Shown in pieces: positions 46,331 through 60,524 of a DNA stretch of 64,000 nt (positions are counted from its first letter, which is position 1; each line of letters opens with the position of its first letter). Below the pieces are notes generated by a model. It had not been told where the DNA came from and searched no databases. It worked only from the letters and a program-made list of their open reading frames with translations. A program made the translations under genes and the position numbers. The stretch is from Chondrilla cf. caribensis (Eukaryota > Porifera > Demospongiae > Chondrillida > Chondrillidae). Where the stretch lies: positions 1,245,123-1,309,122 of the forward strand of contig OZ026550.1 of NCBI GenBank assembly GCA_964020155.1. The letters are read 5' to 3'.

Positions 46331-46537
46331 TACAGCGTGAAATTTTCGCAGGACAAATTTTTCGCAGATAACATGGTTGAATTAACATCCACAAAAATAA
46401 TATCTGTGAATTAGACATTCTTCATTGTTCTGTCACATGACTATAGCCCAGCATCAGTGAAAATTTTATCTGCGATTTTCCATTTTTGGAGCTATCCGTG
46501 AAAATTTTGTCGCGTGAAAATTTCCCACTATACGGTA
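46331..46537. mobile_element. MITE with TGAAATTTTCGC ends
   Basis: TACAGCGTGAAATTTTCGC at the left is mirrored by GCGTGAAAATTTCCC...TACGGTA at the right. It splits the second copy of the surrounding tandem unit, so the two halves of that unit flank it. Confidence 0.75.
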
Positions 46538-46816
46538 TCCTACAGCTGCCCTGTTCTCTAGGAAACATTGCATGACTGTATATTATACAGTGCATACGTA
46601 CAATATAATATGGTGGTAGTAAAATCTCTGTAAAAAGAATGAGGAAAATATTAAGTTAAATTTAGATATTGACTGAACTCAATATTCAATAACTATTGTA
46701 AAGTCACAATATACCTGTGAATATTAAATCCTATTCCATTTGCTGATCAATAGAAGAATAATATCCTACATCCATTTACTTCTGCTCTTTTCTCTAGGAA
46801 ACATTGCATGCATGAC

Positions 46817-46819
<3 letters not shown>

Positions 46820-46886
<67 letters not shown>
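46820..46886. repeat. (TA)n microsatellite
   Basis: About 33 uninterrupted TA units. The IYIYIY frames across it are artefacts. Confidence 0.95.
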
Positions 46887-46889
<3 letters not shown>

Positions 46890-47955
46890 CTTTTGTATGT
46901 ACATTCCAGTATACATGTAATACACCTAGTGGTGATCACTCTGGTAATTTCACATTCCGTTGCTGGCGACCAAGGGTTTTCCAGTGTCCATGACAAGGTC
47001 ACCAAAACAGTTTCGGATGCATACACACCATTCTGAGTGTGCTATGAGCCTCATGGTGACAAGCAAAAAATGTCAAATTTTTGAATTGTCACCGTGGCCT
47101 CTCCTGTGTGCACGTGATGCATCATAGCTCAAATACGGATGCACGGGCACACTACTGGAACTAGTACGGTCCTCTTGATTGCAAATTTGATATGTTTCCT
47201 GTGGACCAATACTTCACCCCTGGGTATATATGACATAATGATGTATAATACTTTTGTATGTACATTCCAGTATACATATAATACACCTAGTGGTGATCAC
47301 TCAGGTACTTTTACATTCCGTTGCTGGTCACCAAGGGTTCCTCAGTGTCCATGACAAGGTCACCAACACAGTTTCGGATGCATACACACCATCCTGAGTG
47401 TGCTATAGGCCCCGTGGTGACAAGTAAAAAAGTGTCAAATTTTTGAGTTGTCACCACGGCCTCTCCTGTGTGCACGTGATGCATCATAGCTCAAATACGG
47501 ATGCAAAGGCACACTTCTGGAACTAGTAAGGTCCTCCCGATAGCAAATTTGATACATTTTCCCACCGACCAATACTTCACCCCTGTGTGACACATAATGA
47601 TGTATAATACTTTTGTATGTACATTCTAATATACGTGTAATACACCTAGTGGTGATCACTCAGGTAATTTCATATTCCGTTGCAGGTCACCAAAGTTTGC
47701 CCACTGTCCATGACAAGCTCATTAACACAGTTTCGGATGCATACACACCTTTTGGAGTGTGCTATAGACCTCGTGGTGACAATTAAAAAAATGTTAAATT
47801 TTTGAGTTGTCACCACGGCCTCTCCTGTGTGTACGTGATGCATCATAGCTCAAATACGGATGCATGGGCACACTCCTGGAACTAGTACAGTCCTCCTGAT
47901 AGCAAATTTGATACGTTTTCCCGCCGACCAAAACTTCACCCCTGTGTAAAACATA
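46883..47955. repeat. Tandem repeat, about 360 bp unit, three copies
   Basis: Starts at about 46883, 47247 and 47604. Shared text includes AATACTTTTGTATGTACATT, ACACCTAGTGGTGATCACTC, GTTTCGGATGCATACACACC, CCTCTCCTGTGTGCACGTGA and TGATGCATCATAGCTCAAAT. No consistent coding frame. Confidence 0.85.
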
Positions 47956-48478
47956 GCCCATGGTGACCAGCAACAATATGTGAAATTTGTCGTAGTTAGT
48001 GGTAGAGGAGCTAGGTGTGTCAACCTTATATTTGCTCCAGGCCTAGCTCAAGTTGAGAACTAAATTCTGCAACACATGCACACCATGTCTATAACTCTAG
48101 CTATACGGTGCTTAAGTAGGTATATTAAGCCAATTTTGGAGTTGAAAGAATTCAAACTATTATGTCCTCCTCCCTCAGCTAGCCTGAAATTTGAACTTTT
48201 GGCCATTTGACTGAGATGCATCAAAATTAATGTGACTGAATTCACCTTGTTAATTGATCTGCTAATTAAAATACAAGGAGGACATGCACTCTCCAGTATT
48301 TACCTCATTCGTAATTGCAGAGTGTATTGCGGCATTCTGTCATGCAATTCTCAATTGAAATGCAAACAAACTAACAGCAAACAAAATACTGCAGTATATA
48401 TTCACTATAATGATAAATTAAATGAGAGCAATAATATTGAAAGACTAGTTAAGATAATTATACAGTAAGATATCTGTA
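47956..48478. other. 3' flank of gene G, conserved with the flanks of H and I
   Basis: 47955-48060 matches 55265-55390 and 60355-60470 (CCCATGGTGACCAGCAACA, GTGTCAACTTATA). 48274-48400 matches 55608-55720 almost exactly (TACAAGGAGGACA, CATTCGTAATTGCAGAGTGT, ATTGCGGCATTCTGTCATGC). A shorter version precedes gene I's end at 62045-62130. Confidence 0.65.
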
Positions 48479-48484
48479 TTTATT
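48479..48484 (-). terminator. Candidate poly(A) signal of gene G
   Basis: AATAAA on the minus strand about 55 nt past the stop codon. The hexamer and its surroundings (TAATAAATACAGATATCTTA) are conserved in H and I. Confidence 0.65.
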
Positions 48485-48537
48485 ATGTTAACAATGATTT
48501 CATAACAGTTTTAGCAACTGTGGTTCTTAACCTCTCT

Positions 48538-51755
<3,218 letters not shown>

Positions 51756-52219
51756 TCTCCCTCAGATTCCAATAAATCTAACAGATATTGTTCAGGTTGA
51801 ACTGCAAGGTGGCACAGTAAAGGTGAAGCATTGGCTGCAGCCCAGGTGGTGTTATCATAAGCACATTCTAGCAGTTACAGCCCAATCATGAATATCACTA
51901 TAAGTCATACCTGAATAGTGAATATCATAATAGTACGCAAATTATACCCTGACTATCATTGACCATGTATATCCCATGATCCATGAATATCATTGAGTCC
52001 ATGAATATCATAGAGAGTAGTCTGACCTGCTGTAGCTACAACCCTCCTACCAAGTGCCCACGGTGAAATAAAGGGGGATTGATATTCTAGCAGCAATGGG
52101 AGTTAATCCACACTGGGATCTGTAGCATCAATAAAAATTGGTAGGTAACAATTTCCAAGTAAACATAATTGACACTTTTTCATAGAGTTGGGATTTTAGG
52201 TACTCGTATATATAAATAA
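51756..52219 (-). promoter_or_regulatory. Conserved 5' flank of gene G
   Basis: Collinear with 59163-59640 upstream of gene H: AGATTCCAATAAATCTAACA, CCCAGGTGGTGTTATCATAA, ATGAATATCA repeats, CAACCCTCCTACCAAGTGCC and GGTAGGTAACA. The 59.46 kb hairpin is present here only as one arm (GGGGGATTGATATTCTAGC at about 52072). Confidence 0.6.
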
Positions 52220-53036
52220 CAGGCCCGTAGGAAGTATTTTTGAAGTGCCGCGGCTACTCAAAAAACATTTCACTCGCTGCGGTCACGAAATATGTACAGT
52301 ATGTTCGATATTAATGATCACAGCATTATTGCAAATGTGAACACTTCAATTTAATAAACTTGAACAAAAAATCCACCCTACATATACAGCTTGGGGGATG
52401 ATGTCTAATTAAAAATGGCCAAAAACAGATAGCCTATGTTCTGCTCCTGTTACAAATTCATTAGCTATTTTAACTAAGTCTAGGTTGTCTGTTAAGCTTG
52501 GCTGGTGAGGTTTCAATGATTCGCGATAGGAGGGGTTTTCAACTGAGAATATTTGGAGAGAGCCATTAACAAAACAACTTACAAATGATTTAGTCCGAGC
52601 AAGAACGAATTCTCTAGAAAAAACGTTATTTCCATCAATGTCTACATAATCCGTGAGGATTCCACTTTACGTCTCGTTATGTACAGACATCCCTCCCAAT
52701 AAATATTATTAAAATCTGTATGAATATCATTAATTATCCATACTATGAATTTCATTATAATACTTGTATTATTTAACATGACATTGTGCAAGTTATTATA
52801 CAACCACTGGTATTCATTGGTAACCATTCAAAGTGTTTCAAAGATTGCATTTTGAAGCCTGTGTAATATTGAGACAGATCCCATTTCTTTCAAGCCTGAA
52901 TTGTTATTTCCAAAATATCCAAATTTGCATCTAAACCTTTAAAGACAATATAATAATAGGAGCATGTCAAAACCTTAAGTACTGCATTTCTAGAGTGCAC
53001 GAAAACATCCTATATGGACTCTCTTGTGTGTTATAT

Positions 53037-54131
53037 ATACACGCTGATCATAAGGGTTGATTGCTATATAGCATTGTCATGAATGCCAAGTATGTGGGCA
53101 TCCATGGAGGAGGTGCATCTGCAAGGATGAATGCTAAAGCAAGGCAAATATTCATGTTCTGGTCAGCAAGAGGAGTCTGTTGTGTTATGTTCTCAGTTGG
53201 TGCGGTGTCAGTTCGCATATAGCCAGTCACGAAGATGAATTTTCAACAGGTCTGTACAGTTATGATTGAGTCTTGAAGCTGAGTCAACAGATCCAATACG
53301 GCTTCCCTTTTACCCTGACATGTCTCTGTCTGTTAGGACGGCTAAGTCCATGAGGGAACACACCATGCAGGTTGCATGCACTTTTCTTATTTATAACTGT
53401 TGGCACAAATACACACTGTATTTTGAAAATGACACTATTTCCATGCATTGCGGCATTCCAAGTACACACGTAATGGTCTCCATCATGTATAGGCTTCAAT
53501 TCCATCCTTCTCTCAATTTTATATGGTCACACGTGAGTGTTGATGTTAGTGGTGTACCTCACACATGCAAACCTATGCTACCATACCCATGTGAGAGTGT
53601 TATTGTATCTTGTGCATTTGGTGTACAGTCTGTGCTATATATGTACACTAATCTCAGAACACGTGACCATGTAGTCTCTGAGAATGGAATTTGCACTTCA
53701 TTTCTACTCAAAGATCTAGAGCGATTAGTAAATATAACAGGCATACCCAGCAATGATGTTCGCTCCACCTCAATCCCCCTTCAACTTGTAGAACACAATG
53801 TACCAACTGTCCTGTATAGACATGTTCGATGAGCATTTACGTATAGCTGTTTCATCTGAAACATGCTAGGATCCCATGCAGGTGTACAGTGCATGGAATG
53901 ATGACAGTAATGGTCCATATCATATCCTGTTAATGGTCCATTTCAAAGCTTTTTATACCTCAAGTATCACATTCAAGACTCAAAGGACATCCTAGTACCA
54001 GCCTACACAGTCTGTTATTCACTCCTCCTCTGCATGTGGTCATGTACTATATGTAACTGCTCATTGAACATGTCTATACAAGGACAGATGGGACACTGTG
54101 TAGCAATCAGCACTTATGATCAGCACGTGTA
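53037..54131. mobile_element. Nested inverted-repeat element with an ORF of unknown function
   Basis: Left end ACACGCTGATCATAAGGGTTGATTGCTA and the inverse right end TAGCAATCAGCACTTATGATCAGCACGTGT form terminal repeats of about 30 bp with a few mismatches. About 1.1 kb. It encloses the 53320-53832 open frame and a shorter 46-codon frame at 53080-53220. I do not recognise the superfamily. Confidence 0.6.
53320..53832 (+). CDS. Unrecognised ORF inside the nested element
   Basis: From the ATG at 53320 the frame runs 170 codons to TGA at 53830-53832; the same frame is open upstream to about 53266. The protein begins MSLSVRTAKSMREHTMQ, is cysteine- and histidine-bearing and has mixed composition, not low complexity (for example LIYNCWHKYTLYFENDTISM). 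No signal peptide, zinc knuckle or DDE motif is evident to me. Its position inside terminal inverted repeats suggests an element-encoded protein or a captured host fragment. Confidence 0.35.
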   Translation: MSLSVRTAKSMREHTMQVACTFLIYNCWHKYTLYFENDTISMHCGIPSTHVMVSIMYRLQFHPSLNFIWSHVSVDVSGVPHTCKPMLPYPCESVIVSCAFGVQSVLYMYTNLRTRDHVVSENGICTSFLLKDLERLVNITGIPSNDVRSTSIPLQLVEHNVPTVLYRHVR

Positions 54132-54134
54132 TGT

Positions 54135-54906
54135 ATACTACGTAACCGGGACTGGAAACATTATTACTGCATAATTTTCATTATTGTTATTACGCGTATG
54201 ATGTGTATAAATTCAGGAATGACATCACTTCCTGTGTTACCATGTATGTTAACATTTCAGAGGAACGTGAAATGACCGTCTTTTATTTTCGTTCGACATG
54301 AAGCTATACAGCGTCCTATAGTAACGTGTTATACATATTGCAATAGGACGAAACCGAAACTAAACACATAACTCGTTTGTTCACCTGTTCAACGGTTCAG
54401 CAGTCGATGCTCCACCTTGCAAAATGGCATAAAATTTTATATATTGAAATTTTGTGGGCATGTTACAGAGAATTCTCGGTCCGATAGACTGAGAACTGAT
54501 ATCAGGAAGGTTCCAGGTGTCTTCTTCTACACACTCGTAGGCATTAAGAATCTTATCCCCTCTTCTTTACTTCAATAGAAGAAGAAAGGCACTGAAAACC
54601 CCGCTTTTTCTACATCCCTAACGGTGGGCACAGTATCTCAGCCATAATCCATCCGATTGAAATGGTTCTTGTTTCAGAAAGTAGCTTATCGATCGGCGCG
54701 TCCACTCGTCGGCCATTTAGGTATCGTATATCAACGTAGCCCGAGTTATACCATAGACACTCTATACTACGTAGTATAGAGTGTCTATGGTATGCGTACT
54801 TAACATCCGTATAGTGTATTGTAAGTATACGGCGATCGAACCGGAAATGTTAACATACATGGCCACACCAATGCGTGGGCGGATTCCAGTCCCGGTTACG
54901 TAGTAT
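54135..54906. mobile_element. Nested MITE-like element with perfect 23-bp terminal repeats
   Basis: ATACTACGTAACCGGGACTG (GAA) at 54135-54157 is exactly inverted at 54884-54906. A second inner pair, CCATGTATGTTAACATTTC near 54238 and its inverse near 54843, extends the symmetry. 772 bp, no ORF. A 46-bp palindrome is inserted near its right side. Confidence 0.85.
54748..54793. repeat. Perfect 46-bp palindrome
   Basis: ATACCATAGACACTCTATAC followed by TAC, then its exact inverse with no loop. It is related to the 28-bp palindrome at 17235-17262. Confidence 0.9.
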
Positions 54907-55090
54907 AGATAGTCTATGATTCAACGAAGTGTTAAAATTGCTTATAGATTTATTCTGACTGATTCACTGAACGAAATCAAGTTAAACAAAGAAATATGAA
55001 ATACTCAATAAAATAAAATAAAAATGTTAAGTATGTCAAAAAAGTGCAGCGGCCATGGCCGCTGTGGCCGCTGCCCTTCCTACGGCCCTG

Positions 55091-55812
55091 AATAAAGTGA
55101 CAAAGATACATAGATAACAAAGAACTCAAGAGAAGGCTGTAAAACAGTAACGTTAAATCTACTTTCTATAAGACCATGTCTAGGAGAACCAAATTGCTCT
55201 GAATTTTTATTTAGCTCTTGAAGCCATTCACAGAAGAGCTAAAAAATGTCTGCTAAAGAGCTAAAACACTGTCAGCCCATGGTGACCATGCAGCAACAAA
55301 TTAAAATGTGAAAGTTGTCGTAGCTAGTGACAGAGGAGCTAGTTGTGTCAACTTATATTTGGTTAAGACTTAGCTTGGATTGGGAACTATAAATTCTGAA
55401 ACAGACTTACCTCATGTCTGTACATGATCTGTAACTGTGCACTATATTATGAAGCTACATTTGGGGGTGCTTATAAGTATATAGGAAAGTCAATTTTGCA
55501 GTTGAAAAAATTCAAACTATTATGCACTCCAACGTACCCTCACAACTTGAACTTTTGGCTATCTCACTGAGCATGCATCAAATGTGATTGAACTGGTTGG
55601 TTTCCTAAAATACAAGGAGGACACTCTCCAGTATTTACCTCATTCGTAATTGCAGAGTGTATTGCGGCATTCTGTCATGCAATTCTCAATTGAAATGCAA
55701 ACAAACTAACAGCAAACAAATTATTGCAATATATACAGTATTTTACTATAATGGTAATGATAGCAATAATATTGAAAGACTAGTTAAGATATTTATACAG
55801 TAAGATATCTAC
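55091..55812. other. 3' flank of gene H, conserved with the G and I flanks
   Basis: 55095-55260 matches 60180-60310 (GACAAAGATACATAGAT, GAACTCAAGAGAAGGCTGTA). 55265-55390 matches the G and I flanks. 55608-55720 is the strongly conserved block shared with gene G. No gene. Confidence 0.6.
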
Positions 55813-55813
55813 A

Positions 55814-55819
55814 TTTATT
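55814..55819 (-). terminator. Candidate poly(A) signal of gene H
   Basis: AATAAA on the minus strand, 54 nt beyond the stop, in the same context as for G and I. Confidence 0.65.
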
Positions 55820-55872
55820 ATGATAACAATGCTTTTATAACAGTTTTAGCAACTGTGGTTCTTAACCTCTCT

Positions 55873-58622
55873 TCACACCACTGCCATCACGACAGCTGTA
55901 GCTAACAGAATAATGACTGAAAAGATGTTAGCTGCCGTAGTTTCTGAACCAGAGGAACCACCATCTAATATCCCGGAAATGGCCTCAAATATGATGGTCT
56001 CTCTCACCATCCCTCTATGTTTCACTCCACTGAATTCCTGCCATTGGAAACTCTTTTCACTGCGCCACCTCAGACAGACTTCGAGGCTCACTTTATTAAC
56101 GACTCCATCGCCACCTCCATATTGTACAGTCAGGTTAGTGTTAGCAGCATCGTCACTTGAGTAGATAAAAGTCAGCGGTGTTGAAGAATCACTTCCATAG
56201 AGGCAGTGGGTGGGAACTCCAGGGAAGCGGTATCCAACATTGATAGTGGAAGTTTGCATGTACTGGGTCCAACCGAGAGAGTAGTTTGCAAATGTAGTGA
56301 ACATTTGTTGATACTCTTTAGCAGTGTAGTTGGTAGTTGGAGTTTGCACCAGTACCTGGTCCCCATAGGCCTCTGCTCTAGGCATCAACCAGTACAGTGC
56401 TTCTATTGAACGTCGGACCTCTATCAGACTTGGAAATCGTGAAGGAAGAAGTGCTGACACAACCGCCTCCAAAGAGACCCCTGCTCCTGCCCATGCTCCT
56501 GACAGAGGTATGTAGACCTTGATGTACTTGTCCTTCCACTCCTGAGTGACCACCACATTCAGGAAATACAGGGACATTGGTCCTCCCATACTGTGGACCA
56601 CCAAGGCAACAGGTTCATTGGAGACATTGTACATCTCTTCAACAAGTGCTCTCAATGCATCAAAATAGCCTTGCCTTTGATGAGAAACTATGTATGGAGA
56701 ATAAGAAGGAAAATGATGGATACACATATTTACTGTATGTTTCTGCAGTAGCAGCAAAATTTACGGACTGTAGACGCAAGTGCATAAGGCTGGCTCATCT
56801 TTTCAAATAGATACCTTCTAGCTCTTCATAGTTCTTTATTTCTCAGTATAAATATTTAGTGTATGGTTTCACCACACAAATTGCCAGATGCTATCATTGT
56901 GACAATAACATAGGATGAATGATGTAATCCACCAACTCAGTATTGTGAGAAATCCACCCCCTGCACAATAACTCTCCACCCACCCCCTATAGTGCAACAT
57001 CCACCCACTCACCATAACTCTCCACCCACCCCCTATAGTACAACATCCACCCACTCACCATAACTCTCCACCCACCCCCTATAGTGCAAAATCCACCCAC
57101 TCATCATAACTCTACACACACTTCCTATAGTGCAACATCCACCCACTCACCATATCTCTACACACACTTCCTATAGTGTTACATCTATCCACTCACTACA
57201 TCACGCTACGTCTTCACACTCCGCCCGCCCACTCACCAGCTGCTAGTCTCCAATCATAAGGAGCTGCTCTGATGGTCACACCTCTCTGGTAACCCCTGGC
57301 AACAAAATAATCCACAAAGAGGTTAAAATATTGAGTTTCATTGACTGCTTTGCATATCGAATCTCTTGGTTCAAGACACTCAACAACACGGGTGTTTCCA
57401 AAGCCAGGAACAGTAACATTGACTCCAGTTTTATCTGAATATGTATTGGTAGAAACATCATATTCCAACCTATACAGAGTACAAGATTAAAATGGTACAG
57501 GTGTACATACGTATATGTGATAACTTTAGAGTATGTCCACAGTGAATAATGTGTATTGTATGCACGATTTAATGGGTTCAACCAAATCACCAACCCTCTG
57601 GCACTCTCCCTAGTCCTTCAACAACCCTCTGGCACTCTCCCTAGTCCTTCAAAAACCCTCTGGCACTCTCCCTAGTCCTTCAAAAACCCTCTGACACTCT
57701 CCCCAGTCCTCCAACAACCCTCTGGCACTCTCCCTAGTCCTCTAACAACCCTCTGGCACTCTCCCTAGTCCTTCAACAACCCTCTGGCACTCTCCCCAGT
57801 CCTCCAACAACCCTCTGGCACTCTCCCCAGTCCTCCAACAACCCTCTGGCACTCTCCCCAGTCCTCCAACAACCCTCCAACACTCTCCGTTGTCCTTCAC
57901 CAACCCTCTGGAACTCTGCTCTGTCCTCCATCAAACGTCTGGTACCACCACTCCCCGATGCACCTTATCTACCAATTGCTTCTCATATCCACTCCCTAAT
58001 ACCTCTCATCCTTCTGTATACAACTATTGTACACTTTTTCTCAAATCCTTGCACACTTGGTTCATGCACTCACTCGAGCTCTGCTGCACAGCTCAATGCA
58101 CTGGTATCAATCCAAAGTGTTCTGGGATTCTGAGATGCACAGGGTCCACTGCTCACAGTTCCCTCCAGTTGGGAATCTTGAAGCCCTGGCACTACAAAAG
58201 AGTTCAATGCTGAAAACTAATGCGGAATATCAACTATAATACATGTACATATATAATACTGTAACAGTAAATTTTAGATGCTCTGTGAATGGGTATAATG
58301 GACGTACCTGTCCATTATACCCATTTTCAGAGCTTATCAATAAGCTGCAGGAAATTTGCAACTCAGTGAGAATTGTGAGTGATACAGGCCCAGATCTTGA
58401 AGGGTGGTATTGTGCAAGATTGTCTCATTTCTACAGAATTGCTGGTGGTTGTTTAGCCTTGTTTATAGATGGTTCTACCATAATGGGGACACTTGGTGGT
58501 TGTGACTGTGTGTTTTTCTGACACTGGCGGTTAACAAGATGGTTGATTGCCATGAAGCTACACCCTGGAGGTCACACACACACACACACACAGTCACGCA
58601 CGCATGCACGCACACACATATA

Positions 58623-58689
<67 letters not shown>

Positions 58690-58751
58690 ACACACACACA
58701 TACACACACAACACACAACACACACGCATGCACATGCCACACATACACCAC

Positions 58752-58807
<56 letters not shown>

Positions 58808-58847
58808 ACACAACACACAACACACGCATGCACACGCCGCACATACA

Positions 58848-58895
<48 letters not shown>

Positions 58896-58935
58896 ACACA
58901 ACACACAACACACGCATGCACACGCCGCACATACA

Positions 58936-59002
<67 letters not shown>

Positions 59003-59162
59003 TGTAACACGTACATACGTATACACACACACAACATACACACCACATAGCTAACTACACACCAACCTTACAACTACACTTACTTATCAATATTGGTGTA
59101 ATAGCTATAGCTTCTAATGTAACAATTGTAGCAGTTAGAACTACTAGAAATAATCCAGTCAT
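55873..59162 (-). CDS. Gene H: LCAT/PLA2G15-like hydrolase with GPI-anchor-type C-terminus
   Basis: Minus-strand exons 59162-59084, 58191-58074, 57469-57237 and 56687-55873, phases 1-2-1, 414 residues. Signal peptide MTGLFLVVLTATIVTLEAIA. Exon 2 reads MPGLQDSQLEG, with Asp where G has Gly beside the oxyanion loop. The lid keeps C...LW...C. Exon 3: VPGFGNTRVVECLEP and RAAPYDWRLAAG. Exon 4: Ser176 in VHSMGG, Asp337 in GGGDGVVN, His367 in GVKHRGM. The C-terminus repeats GGSSGS plus the uncharged hydrophobic tail of gene G. Intron 1 holds the largest (CA)n tract of the window; intron 2 a 31-bp minisatellite; intron 3 a 23/46-bp minisatellite. It is a close tandem sister of G and I. Confidence 0.9.
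56955..57190. repeat. 23/46-bp minisatellite in gene H intron 3
   Basis: Same unit family as 50200-50545 (CACCCCCTATAGTGCAACAT, CCACCCACTCACCATAACTC), about nine half-units, adjacent to the exon 3 donor. Confidence 0.9.
57590..57895. repeat. 31-bp minisatellite in gene H intron 2
   Basis: About ten units of AACCCTCTGGCACTCTCCCC followed by AGTCCTCCAAC. One or two units are present at the same place in gene G (about 50918-51010) and gene I (about 63900-63960), so the array expanded in H. Confidence 0.9.
58570..59003. repeat. Long (CA)n complex with higher-order repeat, gene H intron 1
   Basis: Long CA runs are broken by recurring segments ACACAACACACAACACACGC and ATGCACACGCCGCACATACA at about 58710, 58810 and 58895, a higher-order period of roughly 85-100 bp. 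All six frames are open and are not genes. Confidence 0.95.
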
Positions 59163-59640
59163 TCTCCCTCAGATTCCAACAAATCTAACAGATATCGTTC
59201 AGGTACAACTGAAAGGTCTGACCACCTGCAGTGAGGTGAACCGGTTGGACCCCAGGTGGTGTTATCATAAGCAAACTCCACTAGTTACAGCCCAGTCATG
59301 AATATCACTATCAGTTCATACCTGAATAGTGAATATCATAAGAGTATGCAAATTGTACCATGAATATCATTGTGTCCATGAATATCATTGAGTGCATGAA
59401 TACCATAGAGAGTGATCGGACCTGCTACAACCCTCCTACCAAGTGCCCATTGTTGCTAGAACATATATCAATCCCCTTATTTCACAATAAGGGGATTGAT
59501 ATATATTCTAGCAGTAATGGGAGATTAATCCACACCGGGCTCTGTAGCATCAATAAAGATTGGTAGGTAACATTTCTGAGTAAACATAATTAACACTTTC
59601 TGAATGAGTTGCATGGGATTTTAGGTACTCATATAATTAT
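59163..59640 (-). promoter_or_regulatory. Conserved 5' flank of gene H with a hairpin
   Basis: Collinear with the gene G flank 51756-52200. It includes the inverted repeat at 59455-59512. The conservation between recent duplicates may be simple homology and not constraint. Confidence 0.55.
59455..59512. repeat. Hairpin, about 27-bp arms, upstream of gene H
   Basis: GCTAGAACATATATCAATCC then CCTTATT, a TCAC loop, and the inverse arm to ATTCTAGC, with one or two mismatches. The gene G flank carries only the right-hand arm. Confidence 0.85.
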
Positions 59641-60520
59641 TATAATTATGACAGTATATCTGTTGAAGGTTGCACAATCAATCTCTATTGAATCTCTTGT
59701 GGTGGGCGCCTAGCTTCAGGGCTAAAGGCTCACCCATGTTAAAGAAGATTCCATATCCATGATCATTGCCACCAAACCATCTTTCACACCATGGGTGCTT
59801 AGAAGGTCCTATTTGTATATAGCAGGTCTGCAAACTAGCATAAGGGTATTGTAAGAATAGCTGTATACGTAGTACATATAACTTTGTTAACCCAGACGTA
59901 ACAACACTTCATTTACTTACATACACATGCCGCATGTATACAATAATTACAGTATGTACAGTGTATTAATGAGCGGTTACTGTATTAATTTTGCCTGATG
60001 ACATCATGCATCAAAGGCACTGCTGGGGCAGTAAGCACGCAGTTTACTTATTACTCCCCACTAATAAGCTGGGTAAGTGCCCAGTCTAGGGCAGTAACTC
60101 GATTGCTATATGAACTTTAGACCATTGAATGATTCAACCAATAGCAACAACAATGCCATTTGTAACTAAATATAGTGACAAAGATACATAGATAGCAAAG
60201 AACTCAAGAGAAGGCTGTAAAACAGTAACGTTAAATCTACTTTCTATAAGACCATGTCTAGGAGGACCAAATTGCTTTGAATTTTTTATTTAGCTCTTGA
60301 ACCCATTCACAGAAGAGCTAAAAAAAATAATAAGTAATAAGTTTCATGTGAACAATGTCAGCCCATTGTGACCAGCAACAAGTTAAAATGTGAAATTTGT
60401 CGTACCTAGTGACAGAGGAGCTAGTTGTGTCAACTTATAGTTGGTTGAGACTTAGATTGGATTGGGAAATAAATTCTGAAACAGACGTACCCCATTTCTG
60501 TGCATGATCTGCATGTGACT
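59641..60520. other. Spacer between genes H and I
   Basis: Non-coding. 60180-60310 and 60355-60470 match the 3' flanks of H (55095-55390). Nothing else is recognised. Confidence 0.5.
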
Positions 60521-60524
60521 CTTA

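Larger units (their letters stand above)
45816..46815. repeat. Three diverged tandem copies of a 190-380 bp unit with MITE insertions
   Basis: GAATGAGGAAAA..AAGTTAA, ACTGAACTCAATATT, AATAACTATTGTA, GTCACAATACCTGTGAATAT and TCTCTAGGAAACATTG recur at about 45795-45970, 46195-46340 (continued at 46538-46590) and 46635-46810. Unit 1 is followed by, and unit 2 interrupted by, separate MITEs. Confidence 0.75.
52220..55090. mobile_element. hAT-like composite element, 2.9 kb, with nested insertions
   Basis: Ends CAGGCCCGTAGGAAG (left) and CTTCCTACGGCCCTG (right) are inverted copies differing by one base and begin with CAGG, as in hAT superfamily ends. Subterminal GCGGCC-type motifs occur on both sides (CCGCGGCTACTC; GCGGCCATGGCCGCTG). 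Flanking 8-mers ATAAATAA and AATAAAGT are only partly alike, so the target duplication is unclear. The gene H locus lacks the element in the corresponding spacer. No hAT transposase is recognised inside; two further inverted-repeat elements are nested in it. Confidence 0.65.

Noticed and set aside
46740..47036. IYIYIY-rich frames on both strands
   Set aside because: (TA)n microsatellite translation.
58539..59054. Six overlapping long open frames rich in Thr-His or Cys-Val
   Set aside because: They are translations of a (CA)n tract; every frame is open in such DNA. They lie in intron 1 of gene H.
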